This document shows, one piece after another, positions 59,734 to 64,000 of a DNA stretch of 64,000 bases. Within the stretch, counting starts at the first letter, position 1. Each line of letters begins with the position of its first letter. The stretch covers positions 25,119,272-25,183,271 of the forward strand of contig NC_081405.1 of the NCBI RefSeq assembly GCF_030272615.1, read 5' to 3'. The notes beneath the pieces were generated by a model. That model was not told where the DNA came from and ran no database searches. It saw only the letters and a list, made by a program, of their open reading frames with translations. The position numbers and the translations under genes are program-made. Origin of the DNA: Cryptomeria japonica (taxonomy: Eukaryota > Streptophyta > Pinopsida > Cupressales > Cupressaceae).

Positions 59734-61053
59734 CTACTCAAGTGTCCCCATGTCGATGCTGAAAGATACCCCCTCCAAAGGTGGTAAACTGTGCCACACT
59801 GCTGAAAAAGGCACTCCAAGATCTAGTGGAGATGGATGTAGAACATGTCCCAAAGATTCACATGTCTCCTCAAAACATAAAGAGACCTCCTCCAACTGTT
59901 GTACATAAGTATCCACAATCATGTCAACCTCGAAAGAATGATCGTGTAGAGAATGAACAAGAGGGTCAGAGTGTTCCCTCGCAACAATCGAAGAAGGATC
60001 ATCTTCATCAAAGAGAAGATGAATGTCATCAATGATGTCTCCCAAATCTGCAATGTAGGATTCCATAAATAAACCTGCAATGTCTGTCAAGTAATCATCC
60101 CATGAATCTAAAGCTGGAAGACAATGAATATCCTGTTGCACTGAATCACATGAAGGAAAAACTGTCGCACTATCTGCATCATTAGGTGTAATAGGTGATG
60201 TGATATCAATATGAGGAGATGAAATACAAGACTCAAGAATGGGGTCACATGTGAGAATCCCCAAGTTCAAGTGTCCAAAGTTCTCCTCAAAAACTGAACC
60301 ATCACAAGAAGTGTGATCATAATGTGTAGAATCATCAAATGTGAAATCATCATCATCAACAAAATCTAAAAAGGAGTATAACCGAGATGCATGATCAACC
60401 ACCCCAGTTGCAATGATAGCTCTAGTCTCCATGTCTCTAATGAAAACTGAGTCAGGTGTGAACTCCACAACTCTCTTAGTTGTGCCACGTGTGATTTGAT
60501 AGATAGAAAGGAGATTGTTTGTCAAGTGGGGTACACACAACACATCATTGAAGGAGTTATCCCCAATATCAATAGATCCTTTCCCAATCACATCCATGTA
60601 TGTATGATTGCCCATCAAAATATGAGGCATGGTGCAAGGCTCAAATGTAGAGAACATAGACTGCGAAGATGCCATATGATGAGAAGCCCCTGAATCTAGA
60701 AGCCATCTCTCTGAATCATGACTGGTAGTAGCACATAGAGCTTTTCCTTTTCTTGTTCCAAAAGAGTGAGTCTTCCCACTTGTAGAAGCCATGAATGCTT
60801 GCCCTTTTCCTTTTGAATGTGAGGAAGTGGAAGTTGATGAATCATCCTTCTTGTAGACTTTAGGCAAATCAATGTTATGCTTTTTGATGATATGTGTGAG
60901 TTCATCAATCTTCTTAGAATGGCAACGATGTTCCTCATGACCAATATTTTTACAATAAGCACAAGTAGGTCTTTCCCTCTTTGGTGAATTTTCTCTCTTG
61001 GAAGAAGATGAATCTCCTTGTTGTGGAGAAGATGGTGCTTTTTCTTTAGGCTT
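59734..61053 (-). CDS. H zinc knuckle, aspartic protease and acidic C-terminal extension
   Basis: The frame is open from just after the gag stop (61053) to 59734, about 440 codons, and is in frame with gag. A CCHC knuckle CAYCKNIGHEEHRC is at about 60963-60922. The retropepsin has WLLDSGASHHMASS (intact Asp-Ser-Gly) near 60700 and IGKGSIDIGDNSFNDVLCVP, then VEFTPDSVFIRD and HASRLYSF. A short GAG_pre-integrase echo (FGHLN) follows. The last ~170 residues are acidic with many Asp, Ser and His (DDIHLLFDEDDPSS) and match no pol domain I know. No stop interrupts it. The usual pol is absent, so the tail is either fused novel sequence or a scrambled remnant. Confidence 0.75.
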   Translation of the reverse strand, partial: KPKEKAPSSPQQGDSSSSKRENSPKRERPTCAYCKNIGHEEHRCHSKKIDELTHIIKKHNIDLPKVYKKDDSSTSTSSHSKGKGQAFMASTSGKTHSFGTRKGKALCATTSHDSERWLLDSGASHHMASSQSMFSTFEPCTMPHILMGNHTYMDVIGKGSIDIGDNSFNDVLCVPHLTNNLLSIYQITRGTTKRVVEFTPDSVFIRDMETRAIIATGVVDHASRLYSFLDFVDDDDFTFDDSTHYDHTSCDGSVFEENFGHLNLGILTCDPILESCISSPHIDITSPITPNDADSATVFPSCDSVQQDIHCLPALDSWDDYLTDIAGLFMESYIADLGDIIDDIHLLFDEDDPSSIVAREHSDPLVHSLHDHSFEVDMIVDTYVQQLEEVSLCFEETCESLGHVLHPSPLDLGVPFSAVWHSLPPLEGVSFSIDMGTLE

Positions 61054-61806
61054 TTATTGCCATTTCTTCTTGTTTGAGTTGTCCTTTCCTTGATTTCCTT
61101 TGTTCCCTTGATTTGCCACTAATGCTTGAGACTTAGAAGCCTTAAGAATGCCCATGCTTATCAACTTAGTTTGTTCCATCATCAACATTTCATTGAAAGC
61201 ATCAAATGTAGGCATTTTGTAGCTTGAACCCATTGTCATCCTATGGGTTTGGAAACTAGAAACAAATGCTACATATTCTTGTGGAAGCTTGCCTATCAAG
61301 TTGAATATCAATTGAGTATCCTTCTTATCAATGCCACAATCTTTGAGTTGTGCCCTCAACTCATTTGCCTTAGTGACATAATCTTGTATAGTATCAAAGT
61401 TCTTGGGATCCAACATGGTGAGATCACTATCAATTTGATATCCCCTAATCTCATCAACTTGACCATACAAGTCTTGAAACTTTTGCCAAGCATCCTTGAT
61501 TATAGTACATTTCTCAATATGAAAAATGAGATCCTTTGATACATACTTTCTTAAGGTACCAATTGCCATGATATTTTTAGTAAGCCAATCTAAGTGACCA
61601 ACTGGATCAACCTTAGGATCAGCTAGAGCAACAATAGTTCCATCAATGTAATGAGTGAGTCCTTTTTCCATAAGTTTACTCCATGCATCAATTTTCCAAG
61701 TAGCATAGTTATGTGGAGTTAAGAGAGGAAACTTAGAAGAACCCATAGTAGCAAAAAAGAAGGAAAACAAGAGCACAAAAGCACAAGAGACACCCCCCAA
61801 ATTCAA
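61054..61806 (-). CDS. H gag (copia UBN2-type)
   Basis: Likely start is the ATG at 61746 (MGSSKFPLLTPHNYATWK); the 20 upstream codons are hydrophobic leader sequence. Capsid features: YATWKIDAWSKLMEKGL, DAWQKFQDLYGQVDEIRGY, IQDYVTKANELRAQLKDCGI, NLIGKLPQEYVAFVSS, then a Gln/Asn/Lys-rich tail ending at TAA 61054-61056. It is uninterrupted, about 230 residues from the ATG, consistent with a recent insertion. The same frame continues into zinc knuckle and protease, so only this one stop separates gag from PR; readthrough or a later mutation are both possible. Confidence 0.85.
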   Translation of the reverse strand: MNLGGVSCAFVLLFSFFFATMGSSKFPLLTPHNYATWKIDAWSKLMEKGLTHYIDGTIVALADPKVDPVGHLDWLTKNIMAIGTLRKYVSKDLIFHIEKCTIIKDAWQKFQDLYGQVDEIRGYQIDSDLTMLDPKNFDTIQDYVTKANELRAQLKDCGIDKKDTQLIFNLIGKLPQEYVAFVSSFQTHRMTMGSSYKMPTFDAFNEMLMMEQTKLISMGILKASKSQALVANQGNKGNQGKDNSNKKKWQ

Positions 61807-62617
61807 TCAATCAAAGTACCCCCCAAAAGTGATGATTTTGGCACTTTATACTTAGTGCGATTACAATGAGCCACTTGCAAAACAAGGCAAAGTGGACTTA
61901 TGATGCAAATTTTACAACTTCTCAAATTAAATACAAGAGACTTCAATCAATAGTGCAATGAATCTAACTGAGATTCAAGCAAATACACAAGTGCCAAGAG
62001 AGCCAAAAATGGCCTAAATCTGAAAGTACAATTTCTAATTACAATGACATCAATCTGATAGTATCATGTGAAAGTAGATGAAAAAATACGCACTTTCAAA
62101 AAAAATGGCACCTAAAAAGGAGGTTGGATGACCCCAAACGAAGCCTCTGAAGTTGCAAAAACTCAGATTACTTAGGTACAGTCACCAAAAACTACATTTT
62201 TTGAAAAATCCGTGCATCAAAATAAAAAAATTCTCTCACCACTACGGAGAGCATGAAATTCTAGCCCATTTCAAAAAAAATTGCACCCAAAAAGGAGCAA
62301 AAATGAGCAAGTTATGGCCATTTGAAGTTGAACTGCAAAATCAAAAATGCAAATGAGAGGGGGCTCCAAAAATTTTCAAACCCTGCTGATGTGGTGCTGA
62401 CATCAGTAATTCACTATGTTAAATTTGATGGTCATATGACCATCACAAAACTTCACCCTCTTCTGACTGAGCGTCCATACTGTACGGACAGATGATGTGG
62501 CAAGGTGACTCGGCAAGTGACTGTGCGTCCGTACTGTACGGATTTGCTGACTGGATGAGCCACGTGGTAGATGATGTGGTAGTCCGTATGAAATCTGACT
62601 GTGTATAGAAAATCTGA
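61807..62617 (-). other. H leader, A/T-rich part with palindromes
   Basis: Noncoding in both strands. The plus strand has two near-identical palindromes, GTCCATACTGTACGGAC (62473-62489) and GTCCGTACTGTACGGAT (62527-62543), each with GACTG just before it, and a TGATGTGG word repeated around 62390-62580. Confidence 0.6.
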
Positions 62618-63085
62618 CTGGGTAAGGTTTGTACCGCGGGCCAGTGGCCGCCTGCCACGTGGCGAGCACAGGTCCTCCGGTCTGTGTGACTAGTCGCCGG
62701 CGGAAGGATCGCCAGAGGCGGAGTGGAGAAGCGGCGGGAGGAGCCATTGGTGGCGTGGTGCGGAGGACCGTAGCGGGGGCGGTAACAGAGGCCGGAGAGG
62801 TGGCGTTGGCACCGGGAGGCATTGACTAGAGGCACCGGAGATGCCAGAAGCGGAGGACGTGGGCGCCAGAGAGGAGGTAGCGGGCGCGGCGGGAGATGCA
62901 GGTCGGCCGGTGAGAGCGGCCGACGGTAGAGTCCGGTGCGGCAGTGGTGAAGGCTTCGGCACGAACGGGATGAATAGGTACGGCTCGACAGAGACGACTA
63001 GATGCGCAGGGCCGTACCTACAATCTGTAGTCTGCGGTACACGCGGATCACGGGGGGGGGGGGGGGTCTGCGGACCCCCCAAAAA
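62618..63085. other. GC-rich island in H leader
   Basis: About 470 bp rich in CGG/GGC/GAG with many CpGs, in contrast to AT-rich surroundings, ending in a run of 15 G (63052-63066). Open frames occur on both strands because of composition; none shows a domain. It could be a captured host gene fragment or structured leader RNA. Confidence 0.6.
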
Positions 63086-63383
63086 CCAATTTTTTTTTTT
63101 TTCTAACTTTTTTATTTTTGAAAAAATATTTTCAGAAAAAAAATTATTTTTTTGAAAAATAATAAAAAAAATTCAAAATCCGTACGATACAAGCAAAATT
63201 GGAGAAAAAAATTTTCTCACCAAAATAGGCCGACTTTATAACCAAAATTCATGGAAACAGCCTTTTGGATGCAATGGCGAGGTCAAATCTGGTCTAGGAC
63301 GCCTCCAAAAGATGCTGCTCCTCAGATGTGCCTCTTGACATCGCAATAATGCCTCTTCAAGATGAATCAATGAAGCCCCAATA

Positions 63384-63395
63384 GCTCTGATACCA
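63384..63395 (-). other. H primer-binding site
   Basis: Sense TGGTATCAGAGC directly next to the 5' LTR edge at 63396. Confidence 0.93.
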
Positions 63396-63901
63396 TGTTA
63401 GATTTTGCCAAGATCAAGAGCTCAATGAAATGTACAAAATAGAGACACAATATACGACAAGAATAAACTGTATTCTCATCAATAGAAAATGATCAATGAT
63501 CAACTGGATTCAACAGATCAATAGTTGTTACATGCAATGTAGATGAGCTTACTTATATAGGCAAAGCTATATGGATGTATGAGCACACAAATATGACATG
63601 TGGCTCAATGAGAAACAAGGGTAGGTAGGAAATAGGTGTGGGTAGGTAGGAGAAATAATATAATATTCCACATGAGGTGGATCACCCACCGAAGGTGGAA
63701 TTATCACTCCACAATAAGTGGATATGATAGTGTAATAACAAGATCAACACCATAAAAGGTGGAATTTCTCCTACACACACTATCCCAATGTGGCACAAAC
63801 ACCCAAGTGTCTCATATCCAAACTACTATGAAATGCATTATCCTAAGTAAACTTAAGTAAAGTGTAATAATATCCATGATGAATAATTATTTACACCAAC
63901 A
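63396..63901 (-). repeat. H 5' LTR
   Basis: 506 bp, same as 58760-59244 except a 21-bp duplication of the GGTAGGTAGGA region near 63626-63650 and about seven substitutions. TATA-like box near 63550-63560. Confidence 0.93.
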
Positions 63902-63906
63902 CTACC

Positions 63907-64000
63907 CAACAAAAGATGACAAATATCCATAGGCATAATATCACACGAGAATTCATCATGATAATTCCCAATTTTCAATTTCACCAAACATTGCTCACTT
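63907..64000 (-). pseudogene. R protease, upstream part
   Basis: Sense reads SEQCLVKLKIGNYHDEFSCD then MPMDICHLLLG, a Ty3/gypsy retropepsin segment that continues across H into R at 58759. The window ends inside it. Confidence 0.8.

Larger units (their letters stand above)
58760..63901 (-). mobile_element. H: complete non-autonomous copia-type element (gag-PR only)
   Basis: 5142 bp with two LTRs (58760-59244, 485 bp; 63396-63901, 506 bp), initiator-Met primer site, purine tract and a perfect target duplication. The LTRs differ by about seven substitutions and one 21-bp duplication by eye, so it is the youngest datable element here. It encodes gag, a zinc knuckle and protease, but no integrase core, RT or RNase H. 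It would need another copia's enzymes. A GC-rich leader (62618-63085) is unlike the rest of the window. Confidence 0.92.
58755..63906. repeat. 5-bp target duplication around H (CTACC)
   Basis: CTACC at 58755-58759 and 63902-63906. Without H, the protease frame of R rejoins (ICHLLLG then RP), which supports the insertion model. Confidence 0.95.

Noticed and set aside
62403-63155. Pro/Ala/Arg-rich open frames in the GC island
   Set aside because: They occur on both strands in several frames at once, explained by GC-rich composition; no domain and no supported start.

Overview
The window looks like intergenic DNA from a very large, repeat-bloated plant nuclear genome, most likely a gymnosperm. 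The evidence is that nearly every supportable feature is an LTR retrotransposon or a piece of one, that elements are nested several layers deep, and that no intact host gene, tRNA or rRNA can be recognised. Species assignment is inference only. Working names used below: A1, A2, B1, B2, C, D1, D-solo, E, F, G and H are Ty1/copia-type; T1, T2 and S are Ty3/gypsy-type (T1 and T2 Tat/Ogre-like); R is a Ty3/gypsy chromovirus; L is a long non-autonomous LTR element.

Layout 1-25,271: a deep nest. D1 (plus strand) is the outermost host. Copia C (plus) is inserted in D1 and ends at 10307. Copia B2 (minus) is inserted in C's integrase and ends at 6784. Copia A1 (minus, LTR 3284-4804) is inserted in B2's first ORF. 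A family-B LTR (1-725) is inserted in A1's pol. The left ends of all of these lie outside the window. Further right, D1's tail (10308-13211 plus 20171-20290) is split by L (13212-20170), and D1's 3' LTR (20291-25271) is split by A2, an internally deleted family-A copy (20985-25034) with a perfect 5-bp target duplication TGGAT.

Layout 25,272-47,800: the 3' part of a Tat-like element (T1) carrying an antisense plant-mobile-domain (PMD) pseudogene that is broken by a solo copia LTR (28142-29027). Its presumed 3' LTR is interrupted by another solo LTR (F, 32395-33848, duplication CTTAA). A second Tat-like element (T2) follows, with LTR, leader, gag, protease and a G-patch-like segment, truncated before reverse transcriptase. 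Inside its leader sits a 1.24-kb insertion flanked by a perfect 15-bp duplication and carrying an uninterrupted ~350-codon frame. A solo LTR (G) and long AT-rich gene-free stretches follow.

Layout 47,800-64,000: composite E (47804-53729) has two plus-strand LTRs of one family enclosing an inverted copy of the same family's 3' end. That inverted copy is itself interrupted by a solo gypsy-type LTR (S). Microsatellites follow. Then comes a minus-strand chromovirus R whose pol stays in one frame but has many stop codons. R is interrupted in its protease by H, a young, complete non-autonomous copia-type element (58760-63901, duplication CTACC) that encodes gag and protease only, plus an acidic C-terminal extension.

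None of the autonomous-type elements seen here is intact. Their reading frames are mainly broken by substitutions to stop codons, which fits decay of silenced, methylated DNA. The most unusual signals are an array of short hairpins with varying but self-complementary stems in L (14375-14906), the 15-bp-flanked insertion at 35312-36584, the inverted composite E, and element H.
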